NCBI RefSeq assembly: GCF_017696075.1
Contig: NZ_JAAORI010000003.1
Coordinates: 1-64,000 of the forward strand
Length of the DNA: 64,000 nucleotides
Direction of reading: 5' to 3'
From: Prochlorococcus marinus XMU1411
GTDB lineage: Bacteria > Cyanobacteriota > Cyanobacteriia > PCC-6307 > Cyanobiaceae
Part shown: piece after piece, positions 42,466 to 50,254 of the stretch
Position numbering within the stretch: the first letter of the stretch is position 1
Layout: each line of letters opens with the position of its first letter
Made by a program: the position numbers and the translations under genes
Notes under the pieces: generated by a model
Told to the model about the DNA's origin: nothing
The model's input: only the letters and a program-made list of their open reading frames with translations
Databases searched by the model: none

Positions 42466-42576
42466 TTAGACAAAAGTATTAGTTGAAGTTGTGATACTTA
42501 GTACAACAGCTAAGAAAAATATGTAAGGGACTGCTTTAAGAGGTATGTAACCTTGGCTTTTAGAAATAAAATCCAT
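42466..42576 (-). CDS. 36-residue membrane peptide upstream of the carotenoid-type flavoprotein
   Basis: MDFISKSQGYIPLKAVPYIF followed by FLAVVLSITTSTNTFV. A hydrophobic helix follows a basic start. It starts 146 bases upstream of the flavoprotein gene on the same strand. No family is recognised. Confidence 0.55.
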   Translation of the reverse strand: MDFISKSQGYIPLKAVPYIFFLAVVLSITTSTNTFV

Positions 42577-42749
42577 TAATTTAGTAACTTAATGTAAACA
42601 TAATAACGTGATCTTGTTCCTTATGTGTGCCAAAAAATTATTTTTTTAGAAATATATTGAAACAAAGAAATCTTTTTGAAGAGATTTTTTAACTAGGTAC
42701 ATTTTTTATGAAGTCATCTTAGTATTTGATTCTTAGATTAAAATCTATT

Positions 42750-43235
42750 ATGCAAAACTTTCCTGATATTAATGAGATAAAACTATTAGAAAAAAATTCT
42801 CAAAAAAATGGTAGCGGAATTGTATATGAGGATTTGTTAGGAATATGGAAGTTTAAGTATGTATGGGGAAAGCAGTCAGATGAAATCAAAAATATACCCA
42901 GTTCGATTCTCCAAGTATTGTCGGCAAGACTCGAATTAAAAAGTAAAAATAAAGAGGATCAAATAAATTATGAAATAAAAAATTCAATTAATTTCGGATT
43001 ATTAAATATTACTTTTATAGGCAGCGCAGAATTAAAAGGGTTTAGACCTTTATTGGCTTTTTATTTTGAAGAATTGAAAATTAGTATTGGTAGTTTCACA
43101 ATATATAGTAAGGGATTAAAAAAAATAGAAGATAAAAAAATGCCTTTTTTCTCACTTGTAGGAATTAGCACGAAAGATAATTGGTTATGTGCTCGAGGAA
43201 GGGGGGGAGGGCTTGCAATATGGGTTAAGGCTTAA
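42750..43235 (+). CDS. Conserved hypothetical protein, possibly fibrillin-like
   Basis: A 161-residue protein from the ATG at 42750. An upstream TTG at 42726 would add eight residues. LLGIWKFKYVWGKQ and SSILQVLSARLELKSK begin a beta-rich domain resembling plastid lipid-associated (PAP/fibrillin) folds, and GRGGGLAIWVKA ends it. The match is by impression only. It would suit a thylakoid lipid role. Confidence 0.6.
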   Translation: MQNFPDINEIKLLEKNSQKNGSGIVYEDLLGIWKFKYVWGKQSDEIKNIPSSILQVLSARLELKSKNKEDQINYEIKNSINFGLLNITFIGSAELKGFRPLLAFYFEELKISIGSFTIYSKGLKKIEDKKMPFFSLVGISTKDNWLCARGRGGGLAIWVKA

Positions 43236-43236
43236 T

Positions 43237-43452
43237 TTAGTGATATTCTCCTGGATGATCTACCTTTCTTACAGTAACTTTATCAACTTTTTGTCCATTA
43301 AATCTTAAGAGATCATCTCCTGAAAAGTCATAACCTAAGCGTTGACCTATTATGGCTACATCATCCGCTGTAGAGGATGTGGTGACCTGCTTTTTTAAGT
43401 CTTCATCAGATTGCATCTTAATTAAAAATTTTCTTATTTCAGAAAAACTCAT
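43237..43452 (-). CDS. Nif11-domain peptide
   Basis: A 71-residue protein with the Nif11 leader-type domain. FLIKMQSDEDLKKQV is the first helix and TADDVAIIGQRLGYDFSGDD the second. It lacks the double-Gly cleavage site and Cys-rich core of a prochlorosin precursor. A KVRKVDHPGEYH-type tail completes it. No lanthipeptide synthetase is seen nearby, so it may be a stand-alone regulator. Confidence 0.8.
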   Translation of the reverse strand: MSFSEIRKFLIKMQSDEDLKKQVTTSSTADDVAIIGQRLGYDFSGDDLLRFNGQKVDKVTVRKVDHPGEYH

Positions 43453-43544
43453 TACTAGAATTTGATTGATTTATGCTAAAAAAAATTTATAAAATCTTTT
43501 TCTTATGAAGAACAAGATAAATAGATAATTATTATACTATTTTT

Positions 43545-43862
43545 ATGACTTACTTATTCCTCTATATAGTTGTCGTAATATTGGTATGGTGGACTTACCG
43601 TGTTGGTTGGCTTGAGGCGCTCAAAACAGTAGTTAAAGTTATAGTTCCCTCAGCGCTTATTATTTTATTTAACATAAAAGCTGGAAGATTCATTTTTAAA
43701 AGTCCTGTAGTCGGTTTATTAAGCGCTTTGCCTACCTCTATTTTTATTTTTAGAGGTTCATTGCCTTTAGTTAGTTATATAAATAGCTGGATTGAAAATA
43801 AAATAAATAAGTATGATGATTCGGAAGTTATAGATACTGATTCTGTGTCTTTAGATGATTAA
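43545..43862 (+). CDS. 105-residue small membrane protein
   Basis: Two or three hydrophobic segments, starting MTYLFLYIVVVILVWWTYRV. The middle has VVGLLSALPTSIFIFRGSLP, and the C-terminus is acidic with many Asp and Ser. No family is recognised. Its stop lies 6 bases from the stop of the convergent 43869 gene. Confidence 0.62.
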   Translation: MTYLFLYIVVVILVWWTYRVGWLEALKTVVKVIVPSALIILFNIKAGRFIFKSPVVGLLSALPTSIFIFRGSLPLVSYINSWIENKINKYDDSEVIDTDSVSLDD

Positions 43863-43868
43863 TTTAAT

Positions 43869-44261
43869 TCAATCAAAGCCAAGAAATAATTCTTTGTGTA
43901 CAACAAGAACATCAAATAAAGTTGTTCCATGAATAGGACTTAATGGGATTTTGTCTATATTCAAGGCTTCTGCACAAATTAAATGAGCATCCCATTTTGT
44001 ATCGTGATCACTTATTTCGATTGACCACTCAATTACTTTTTTGAAATGATCTGGCATCTCCGAACCAATTTTCCTGCAAATTTGACATAGAACTGACAAA
44101 ATAGGAGGCTTTGATGGCCTTTTTAAATCTTTAATAAGACTAGGCTGCGTAAAAACACTTGTATAGCGGATGTAATCTATCAATTCATATTCTTCTTTAG
44201 TAAGAGCTGCTTTATCTAATGCTCTTTCAAATTCGTCTATGGGGGTTATGGGCCTATCCAA
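43869..44261 (-). CDS. 130-residue conserved-looking soluble protein
   Basis: The start MDRPITPIDEFERALDKAAL is followed by helical sequence with SVLCQICRKIGSEMPDHFKK, including two Cys, and an aromatic end. It is located 4 bases downstream of tatA on the same strand. It could be co-transcribed with tatA, but no role in export is evident. No family is recognised. Confidence 0.68.
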   Translation of the reverse strand: MDRPITPIDEFERALDKAALTKEEYELIDYIRYTSVFTQPSLIKDLKRPSKPPILSVLCQICRKIGSEMPDHFKKVIEWSIEISDHDTKWDAHLICAEALNIDKIPLSPIHGTTLFDVLVVHKELFLGFD

Positions 44262-44265
44262 GATA

Positions 44266-44556
44266 TTAGTTGTTGCTATTTTCTTTATTTAAAAAATTCT
44301 TGTTTTCTGAATCTATTTTTTCTTGATTAATTTCATTGGTTTGATTGTTTTTTATAGATTTAGGAGATTCATCTTTATCTTCTTCGTTCATAACTTGATC
44401 GATTTCATTTTGAAATTCATTCGATGCTTTTTTAAGACTTTTCAAAGTTTTTCCAAGCTGTTTTCCTAATTCTGGAAGCTTTTTGGGACCAAAAATTAAA
44501 AGAGCTAAGATAAGTATTACAGTAACTTCAGGTAAACCTACACCAAAAATATTCAT
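44266..44556 (-). CDS. tatA: Twin-arginine translocase subunit TatA/TatB
   Basis: A 96-residue protein with a short N-terminal helix, GLPEVTVILILALLIFGPKK. It has the FGPKKLPELGKQLGKTLKSL hinge and amphipathic helix and then an acidic, Asn-rich tail. These are diagnostic of the TatA/B family, which forms the pore for folded proteins. A TatA/B distinction cannot be made from length alone. Confidence 0.9.
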   Translation of the reverse strand: MNIFGVGLPEVTVILILALLIFGPKKLPELGKQLGKTLKSLKKASNEFQNEIDQVMNEEDKDESPKSIKNNQTNEINQEKIDSENKNFLNKENSNN

Positions 44557-44646
44557 AGCTGATAACTATTTAACTAATTAGGAAATCTATTATTAAATAT
44601 AGTCAAATCATGTGAAAATTTCATTCTTGGAATAGCTTTATTAATA

Positions 44647-44784
44647 TTAAAAAAATTTTAAAAATATCATTGTTATTAATACCCCTTTAATGAAAACTAA
44701 CCAAAGTAATTGGTAATCACTCAATTTGAATTTTTTTTGATACCAATTTATAAGATTTTTGTGTTTATCTATTAATCTTCTCAT
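44647..44784 (-). CDS. 45-residue conserved-looking membrane protein
   Basis: MRRLIDKHKNLINWYQKKFK followed by LSDYQLLWLVFIKGVLITMI and FLKFF. The LSDYQLLWL motif recalls other small proteins conserved in Prochlorococcus. One hydrophobic helix follows a basic amphipathic region. The frame begins at an ATG 6 bases after a GTG. Confidence 0.6.
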   Translation of the reverse strand: MRRLIDKHKNLINWYQKKFKLSDYQLLWLVFIKGVLITMIFLKFF

Positions 44785-44958
44785 TTTCACGGAGATTATT
44801 TTTTTATTATCACCTATTCTATCTTAATTTCTTTTATTATTATTTTGTGAGATATTCTAGATAAAAATTAAATTCGATATTCTTTTAAATTTTAATCTTT
44901 TTCTAAATTATTTTTGTTTCTAAATTATTTAAACTAATCGCTTAATTTCTGAAAAAAA

Positions 44959-45198
44959 ATGAAGTACTTATTAGTTGTTTTTTACCTAAGTTTTCTAATT
45001 TATCCAGCTCAAGCTGTTACCACAAAAATGTTTAAAGTATTGGATACTTGCGCAAGATATAGACTGGATGAGATTGATGCTAATGAGGCTATAGAAAAAC
45101 TAAAATTAAAATTAACGAAATCTTCTGACAATCAGCCAAAAGACTTATTAAGAAAATATTGCTCAGTATTTACTCCAAATGAAAAAATTGAATTTTAA
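44959..45198 (+). CDS. 79-residue secreted protein
   Basis: An N-terminal signal peptide, MKYLLVVFYLSFLIYPAQA, would be cut after AQA. The mature 60 residues are helical and charged, with two Cys in LDTCARY and LRKYCSV that may pair. No family is recognised. Confidence 0.65.
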   Translation: MKYLLVVFYLSFLIYPAQAVTTKMFKVLDTCARYRLDEIDANEAIEKLKLKLTKSSDNQPKDLLRKYCSVFTPNEKIEF

Positions 45199-45214
45199 TC
45201 TTAGAAATACATAT

Positions 45215-45349
45215 TTAATTATTCTTTTTTGAATAATCTATAGCTTTGTTTCGTATTTCTTTAACTTTTTTAAAATTAGTTATTTTTAAATTAAAAATAA
45301 CTCCTAGAAAAAGAATAAGAAATAAAAAAATATAAATTATTAATTCCAA
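45215..45349 (-). CDS. Possible 44-residue membrane peptide (TTG start)
   Basis: A TTG-initiated frame with one hydrophobic helix, ELIIYIFLFLILFLGVIF, then a basic helix and the end DYSKKNN. No ATG is available and no ribosome site is obvious. I keep it as a candidate only. Confidence 0.3.
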   Translation of the reverse strand: MELIIYIFLFLILFLGVIFNLKITNFKKVKEIRNKAIDYSKKNN

Positions 45350-45499
45350 AATATTGAATAAATAATCTTAGCTTAGTTAAGCTATATAATTTTTTAGTAT
45401 CTTTTAAAACAAAAAAACTGACTTTAATACTAGTTATTTACTTTGAAGGCCACAATAAAAACATATTAACCTCTAATATGGAACTTTATAACAATTATT

Positions 45500-45949
45500 G
45501 TGCAGATTGGAGATAAAATTCCAGAATTTTCTTTACTGGATCAAAATGGAGTGAAAAGATCAAATAAGGGATTAAAAAATCCCCTCGTTTTGTTTTTTTA
45601 TCCAAAAGATGATACGCCAGGTTGCACTATAGAAGTTTGCGGATTTAGAGATAAATATGACTTATTTAAAGTATTAGGTGCGCAAGTTTGGGGGGTAAGC
45701 AATGGAAGTACTTCAAGTCATTTGGCATTTGCCAATAAAAATAAATTACAATATCCACTACTTTGCGATACGAATGATTCTCTTAGGAAAACTTTTAAAG
45801 TCCCTAAAGTATTAGGTTTTATGGATGGTAGAGTTACTTATGTTATCGATCGAAAAGGTACAGTTAGGCATATCTTTAGAGATTTATTGAATGGTCCTGA
45901 ACACATTAAAGAGGCTATTAGAGTACTTAAGGAAATTCAAAATAAATAA
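45500..45949 (+). CDS. bcp: Peroxiredoxin Q / bacterioferritin comigratory protein
   Basis: A 149-residue thiol peroxidase. Peroxidatic Cys42 and resolving Cys47 lie in DDTPGCTIEVCGFRDKY, the PrxQ arrangement with a short intervening helix. The start at 45500 is GTG, giving MQIGDKIPEFSL. It would reduce peroxides formed by photosynthesis, using thioredoxin. Confidence 0.93.
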   Translation: MQIGDKIPEFSLLDQNGVKRSNKGLKNPLVLFFYPKDDTPGCTIEVCGFRDKYDLFKVLGAQVWGVSNGSTSSHLAFANKNKLQYPLLCDTNDSLRKTFKVPKVLGFMDGRVTYVIDRKGTVRHIFRDLLNGPEHIKEAIRVLKEIQNK

Positions 45950-46015
45950 ATTATTATTCAAAGAATTTTAGATTAATAAGTTTTGTTTTATTATAGTTTA
46001 AGATTTTTTTTTAAT

Positions 46016-46288
46016 ATGAAGAAAATGGGAATGCAGGCTGTTGATCTTGCTATTCAAAATGGAGTTGATCTTGACGGTACTCCAATCCCTCAAAAAATGC
46101 TAGATCTATATAACAGAATTATGGATGAGGAGAATAAAAGACAAAGGAGTGGTGTTAAAAAATCCATGAGAAATAGATGCGTCAAAACGGGTTCTAAGCA
46201 TTTTGATAAAGAAACATTGAATCAATTATTAATAGACTCTGGATGGGAAGGTCTCAAAGAAAAGGAAATTTTATTTTTTTATAATTAA
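46016..46288 (+). CDS. 90-residue conserved hypothetical protein
   Basis: I use the ATG at 46016, MKKMGMQAVDLAIQNGVDLD, since an upstream TTG at 45983 adds a hydrophobic run without support. The rest is helical and basic, including IMDEENKRQRSGVKKSMRNR. Function is unknown. Confidence 0.62.
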   Translation: MKKMGMQAVDLAIQNGVDLDGTPIPQKMLDLYNRIMDEENKRQRSGVKKSMRNRCVKTGSKHFDKETLNQLLIDSGWEGLKEKEILFFYN

Positions 46289-46420
46289 AAAAATTTTTCC
46301 TTAAAAATTATTTATGATAATTCTTTACTTAAACTAAGAAACCTAGAACTAATTAAATAATTTTAGATCTAATTTTTTGAACTATTTAAACCATCCTTTT
46401 TTGTTAGAGGAAATTATTTT

Positions 46421-46723
46421 CTATTTTTCAGCTTTTGTTTTATTACTTACTTTTTTGAAAGCCAAATTGGCTTCTATAACTGTAACTATTGATATAAAAA
46501 AAAGACCAGAAATTCCAATTATTTGCTCAACTTGAGAAGGTTCTGAATCTCCCTTAAAAAAACCTAAAGCGAACCATGCAGTAGTAGCAATGATGGTAAA
46601 AAAATAGGGTTTCCATCTTCTTTGGTATAAGTAACCCGATCCCAAACCAGGAAGAAAATTTAAAAAAGATGCTACCCACCCTTTTGAAGATGCAAGAATT
46701 TCGTCTCTTGAGGGATAAGACAT
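46421..46723 (-). CDS. 100-residue small membrane protein
   Basis: A soluble-looking start, MSYPSRDEILASSKGWVASF, then three hydrophobic segments with the link LGSGYLYQRRWKPYFF, ending Lys-rich. LNFLPGLGSGYLYQRR recalls membrane proteins with an amphipathic first turn. No family is recognised. A smaller gene lies just upstream on the same strand. Confidence 0.65.
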   Translation of the reverse strand: MSYPSRDEILASSKGWVASFLNFLPGLGSGYLYQRRWKPYFFTIIATTAWFALGFFKGDSEPSQVEQIIGISGLFFISIVTVIEANLAFKKVSNKTKAEK

Positions 46724-46728
46724 TTATG

Positions 46729-46833
46729 TTAGGTGTTTATTAAATGTGAATTTATATAAGCAAAAGATATTGCTGCACAAATTACCCAACTAAAAGGTAG
46801 GAACATTCTTATTTTTTCTTTATTGTTATCCAT
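46729..46833 (-). CDS. 34-residue putative membrane peptide
   Basis: MDNNKEKIRMFLPFSWVICA followed by AISFAYINSHLINT. A polar start and one hydrophobic helix. It is 5 bases upstream of the 46421 gene on the same strand, so co-expression is likely. Confidence 0.5.
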   Translation of the reverse strand: MDNNKEKIRMFLPFSWVICAAISFAYINSHLINT

Positions 46834-46902
46834 ACCTTAATTATGGGAAATATTTTTAAAATCTGTGGATTTAATGGATACCTTAAAACTAGAAGAATTA
46901 AA

Positions 46903-46925
46903 AAAGACGGTTAACAACCGTCTTT
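46903..46925 (-). terminator. Terminator after the 46952 gene
   Basis: AAAGACGGTT and AACCGTCTTT form a perfect 10-bp stem with an AAC loop. T-rich sequence follows on the minus strand, so it ends minus-strand transcripts from the 46952 gene, 26 bases upstream. Confidence 0.82.
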
Positions 46926-46951
46926 GAAAAAGTAATTTCTCTAAAAATAAA

Positions 46952-47326
46952 TTATTTATTTTTTGAGGCTGAGAGTACTTTAAGTTCTTTCTTAACTTCT
47001 TTTTCTCTCTCTTCAAGATGTTTTAGTTGAGCTTTAAAAGCATCTTCAAGTCTTACTTTTTGTGTTGTAATTTCATCAAGCTCTTCTTGATGTTGGTTTT
47101 TCTTTAACTCCTTCATTTCACTATCGGAAATAACATATACTGGGCGATATGAAGGTGTTTCAAAAAGAAGATCAAACATTGAATACATAAGTGACCTTTG
47201 AATAAGTACAAATTCAATATCTGATAATTCTTTCAAATATGAAAGGATAAATACCGAAGAAATTGATACGGTAAATACACCGAATTTCGGTTTACCTAAC
47301 ATAACCGCCCAGTATTTACCGATCAA
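46952..47326 (-). CDS. 124-residue coiled-coil hypothetical protein
   Basis: The N-terminal half has one hydrophobic stretch, GVFTVSISSVFILSYL, then a polar link with LLFETPSYRPVYVISDSEM. The C-terminal half is a highly charged coiled coil with EEREKEVKKELK. A membrane-anchored coiled coil is plausible, and function is unknown. Confidence 0.65.
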   Translation of the reverse strand: MIGKYWAVMLGKPKFGVFTVSISSVFILSYLKELSDIEFVLIQRSLMYSMFDLLFETPSYRPVYVISDSEMKELKKNQHQEELDEITTQKVRLEDAFKAQLKHLEEREKEVKKELKVLSASKNK

Positions 47327-47391
47327 ATTTAAAGGTATGTTTTAAAGTATTAGAAAGATAATTCTAAAATATAGATCAAGAAGAACTTAAA

Positions 47392-47820
47392 ATGGATTTA
47401 AAAATTACTAAAACATTAAAAATCCCATCTAACGAAATTAAGTGGCGATTTTCCAGATCTTCCGGTCCTGGAGGTCAAAATGTCAATAAAATTGAAAGCA
47501 GAGTAGAGATTATTTTTAATTTAGAAGATTCAAAGGTATTAAATGAGTATCAGAAAGAAATTCTTAAGAGAAACTTGAAAAATAAATTAGTGAATAATAG
47601 CTTATGTTTAGCGGTTCAAGAACACAGAAATCAATTATTAAATAGGCAGCTAGCTTTAATGAAATTATGTTCAATTATAAAAAATGCCCTAAATAAACCA
47701 TTTAAATTAAGAAAGTCTACACAACCTACAAAAGCATCAAAAAAGAAAAGAGTTGAGATTAAGAAAAAACGTGGCGAATTAAAAAAAAGTAGACAAAAAG
47801 AAAAAACATATCAAATATGA
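47392..47820 (+). CDS. arfB: Peptidyl-tRNA hydrolase ArfB (release-factor-like)
   Basis: A 142-residue rescue factor for stalled ribosomes. It keeps the catalytic GGQ motif in SSGPGGQNVNKIESRVE (Gly27-Gln29) and a basic tail (KKRVEIKKKRGELKKSRQKE), which enters the mRNA channel. Lacking codon-recognition domains, it is not a canonical release factor. Confidence 0.9.
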   Translation: MDLKITKTLKIPSNEIKWRFSRSSGPGGQNVNKIESRVEIIFNLEDSKVLNEYQKEILKRNLKNKLVNNSLCLAVQEHRNQLLNRQLALMKLCSIIKNALNKPFKLRKSTQPTKASKKKRVEIKKKRGELKKSRQKEKTYQI

Positions 47821-47892
47821 ATAAACTAAATAAATATTTTCCTGAGAGATTACAAACAAAGCATGTGATAAATTTAATTTTATTTTGGTTTA

Positions 47893-48141
47893 TTGAATTC
47901 AACTAATGATTTCTGGTTAATTGACTCTAATTTTGTAGGGGTGATTCGTTTCTACAAAGATAAAGATCATTCTGATAAATCTATTGATTATATGTTTATT
48001 GAAGAAGGAATTATTATGGGAATTCATGGAGAAAATCCTCCATTAATGAAAACTAGAAAAAAAATTGTTATCGAAGAAGCAAGATTATTATGGCAAAAAT
48101 TGTTAAATGAAGGTTGGCAAAAAACTAATAAAAAATGGTAA
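47893..48141 (+). CDS. DUF1651-family protein, copy 1
   Basis: An 82-residue protein. WLIDSNFVGVIRFYKD leads into YMFIEEGIIMGIHGENPPLM and then LWQKLLNEGWQK. The pattern YMF-x-G-x-I-x-G-x-PP matches the protein at 57300. A TTG start is used because no ATG is available. The family is restricted to marine picocyanobacteria, as I recall, and is of unknown function. Confidence 0.75.
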   Translation: MNSTNDFWLIDSNFVGVIRFYKDKDHSDKSIDYMFIEEGIIMGIHGENPPLMKTRKKIVIEEARLLWQKLLNEGWQKTNKKW

Positions 48142-48169
48142 TGAAATTCTACAATAAACTTTTTTAATT

Positions 48170-48334
48170 TCAGAAAATAAATGAGCCTCTAGGATATAGC
48201 CTGGAAATTTTTTCATGTTGTAAAAATTTCCTTTTTTTGATTTCGTTTTCATATCTTTTCAACATCATTAGATAGTTTGTAAATCCAAAAATTAATAAAA
48301 ATAAAATAAATCTTACTCCTGCCTCAAAGTTCAT
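48170..48334 (-). CDS. 54-residue membrane protein
   Basis: With the start at 48334, it is MNFEAGVRFILFLLIFGFTN followed by YLMMLKRYENEIKKRKFLQ and a basic tail. The upstream in-frame Met at 48376 adds 14 polar residues. One hydrophobic helix is clear. No family is recognised. Confidence 0.5.
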   Translation of the reverse strand: MNFEAGVRFILFLLIFGFTNYLMMLKRYENEIKKRKFLQHEKISRLYPRGSFIF

Positions 48335-48396
48335 GTGAGTATTAAGCTTTATTCTAATTTGACAATTATTAATCAAAAATCAACCATTATTTATAC

Positions 48397-49257
48397 CTAA
48401 TTACAAGTTCTAGAAAAAATATTTTTTGTTTTTATTGCATAAAAAATACATAGAAAAAGTAATATTAAAATTGCAATAAAGCTTCCTATTGGGTTAGGAA
48501 TGTTTTGTGAAAAAGGCCCTGCTAAAAAAGAAGGTGTATTTTCTTTAAATTCTATTAATCCATGGTTCATTAAGAACCAAATACCCACAAGTCCTCCATG
48601 AATTCCTATGCAATTCCATAAAGAACCTTTATCTCTAATTTTTACTAATGAAAGAAATATCCCAAATAAAATAAATCCTAAACGTAATCCAATTATGTCC
48701 CCCAAAATCTCATTTGATAAATTATGAACAAAGCTAAAAACAATGGCTTGTAAAGCTATTGATATTTTTGTACCATATTCAAATTTTAATTCTTCTAGTA
48801 ACCAGCCTCTAAAAATTATTTCTTCTGCGAATCCAACACCAAATCCAAGTAAAATAGAATTTAACAATATGCTAGGCGAGAATTCACCTATCCATGAAAT
48901 ATAATTTTTTTGCAATAGTGGTACCAGAATTAGAATTATTAAAACTAAAGCAAATAAAATCCCTTTAGAAAAATTGAAAATGTTTTTTAAGAATTTGTCT
49001 TTAGTTATACCAAGAAGTACCCAAGCACTTGATTTGTTTCTTTTGATATAAAACCAATATGGGAGTAAAAAGATAAACAGTAAGAAAGTAATAATAGTTC
49101 CAATTAAGGATAAATTTTCTTCTTCAAAATTAAACAATAAAAGTGGCTGAGATAAAGCCCAGCCAATGCCATATAAAATTGGAATAAAAAATATAGTGGA
49201 TAAAAATCTTGGTCTTAAAAGAAAAAAGCTTTTAATTAATATCATTAAATTTTTCAT
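48397..49257 (-). CDS. CPBP-family intramembrane metalloprotease
   Basis: A 286-residue membrane protein from the Met at 49257. It has about eight hydrophobic segments and the CAAX-protease motifs EEIIFRGWLLEEL (145-157) and FSFVHNLSNE, carrying the likely metal-binding Glu and His. The family cleaves substrates within membranes, and many cyanobacterial members have unknown targets. It follows the 49275 gene closely. Confidence 0.85.
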   Translation of the reverse strand: MKNLMILIKSFFLLRPRFLSTIFFIPILYGIGWALSQPLLLFNFEEENLSLIGTIITFLLFIFLLPYWFYIKRNKSSAWVLLGITKDKFLKNIFNFSKGILFALVLIILILVPLLQKNYISWIGEFSPSILLNSILLGFGVGFAEEIIFRGWLLEELKFEYGTKISIALQAIVFSFVHNLSNEILGDIIGLRLGFILFGIFLSLVKIRDKGSLWNCIGIHGGLVGIWFLMNHGLIEFKENTPSFLAGPFSQNIPNPIGSFIAILILLFLCIFYAIKTKNIFSRTCN

Positions 49258-49274
49258 TTTAATTTGAATATTAA

Positions 49275-49472
49275 TTAACCCCAACCTTTGCCTTTTATTA
49301 TTCTAACTACTTGTTCAAAAAGTTTTAGGTTTTTCTTTTTACTATAATTTATGTTTTTTGAAAGATTAGATAAATCTTTATAAAATTGCCGAGTTATTTT
49401 ATCTTCTTTATCACTAGGCCATAGTAAGTCTGAGCCCTCTTCATATTCTTCTTTATATCTTTCTTTATTCAA
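49275..49472 (-). CDS. 65-residue hydrophilic protein
   Basis: MNKERYKEEYEEGSDLLWPS then a basic helical run ending KGKGWG. It lies 17 bases upstream of the CPBP protease start on the same strand. No family is recognised. Confidence 0.58.
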   Translation of the reverse strand: MNKERYKEEYEEGSDLLWPSDKEDKITRQFYKDLSNLSKNINYSKKKNLKLFEQVVRIIKGKGWG

Positions 49473-49561
49473 ATTTTTTTTATATCGTAATAATTTAAAT
49501 TTTACTTATTGCAAATGCTTAAAAGTGATGTTTATTAAATTTGTGTATTTATTTAAAATTT

Positions 49562-49651
49562 ATGCTGATTAATCTTTCAACTTTAATTTTTACATTATTA
49601 TCTCCATTGCTTATTTTTGCAGTAATAGTATCGGTTTACTTATTTCATTAG
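49562..49651 (+). CDS. 29-residue hydrophobic peptide
   Basis: MLINLSTLIFTLLSPLLIFA followed by VIVSVYLFH, one hydrophobic helix. It might be a small electron-transfer complex subunit, but no named match. It lies between two genes on the opposite strand. Confidence 0.42.
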   Translation: MLINLSTLIFTLLSPLLIFAVIVSVYLFH

Positions 49652-49680
49652 GAAGTATTTAACAAATAAACTAAATTAAT

Positions 49681-49776
49681 TTAAGGGTGTATTATGCCTA
49701 CTTTTTCTAATGCAAATGATAAAACTGCAATTACCGCCATTAGTGTTAAGATCTTGTTCTTTTTGATGAAATCCAT
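49681..49776 (-). CDS. 31-residue membrane peptide
   Basis: MDFIKKNKILTLMAVIAVLS followed by FALEKVGIIHP. A basic start and a single helix. It has a defined ATG and stop, and no family is recognised. Confidence 0.45.
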   Translation of the reverse strand: MDFIKKNKILTLMAVIAVLSFALEKVGIIHP

Positions 49777-49990
49777 AATTCATATTAATAATCTATTTAT
49801 TAAATTCTTTTGTAAATAATAAATAATTGAAATTATTATAACAATTACGATGGAACCCATATATGTAGGAGATTACTTCCCTCAATAGCTTCTTATAAAA
49901 AGATTATTAAAAAATATAATAAAGGTATAAAAGAAGGGGAATTTTATGAAGAACCTATTGAGGGGATTTTAATTACCCTGATTGGTATAT

Positions 49991-50173
49991 ATGCTTACTA
50001 AAAAAATAACTTTTGCCTTGGCTGATTGGATTAGAGAGTGGCGTAAGTGCGAGGATAAGAATCCTTCTATTGATGAATGTGTAAAATTTGTTCAATGGAA
50101 ATTGGATGATTATAAACTTTCTGAAAGTGATAAAAGAATAATTGATTCTATTTTGCTCTATGAATCTGAATAA
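49991..50173 (+). CDS. 60-residue soluble hypothetical protein
   Basis: MLTKKITFALADWIREWRKC leads to ECVKFVQWKLDDYKLSESDK. Two Cys are present, and it is helical throughout. A TTG at 49982 would add three residues. The base composition matches neighbours. No family is recognised. Confidence 0.62.
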   Translation: MLTKKITFALADWIREWRKCEDKNPSIDECVKFVQWKLDDYKLSESDKRIIDSILLYESE

Positions 50174-50254
50174 CTAATTATTATAAACTTTAATTTCTAT
50201 ATTTATCTATAAAAAACAAAAGATCAATATAATCCTCTTACAAATTAAGAAAAA

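Noticed and set aside
43237-43452. Prochlorosin (lanthipeptide) precursor
   Set aside because: There is no double-Gly leader end, no Cys-rich core and no synthetase gene nearby.
49870-49998. Open frame encoding IASYKKIIKKYNKGIKEGEF upstream of the 49991 gene
   Set aside because: No start codon is available and it overlaps the next gene's start. It might be a remnant, but support is too weak to list.
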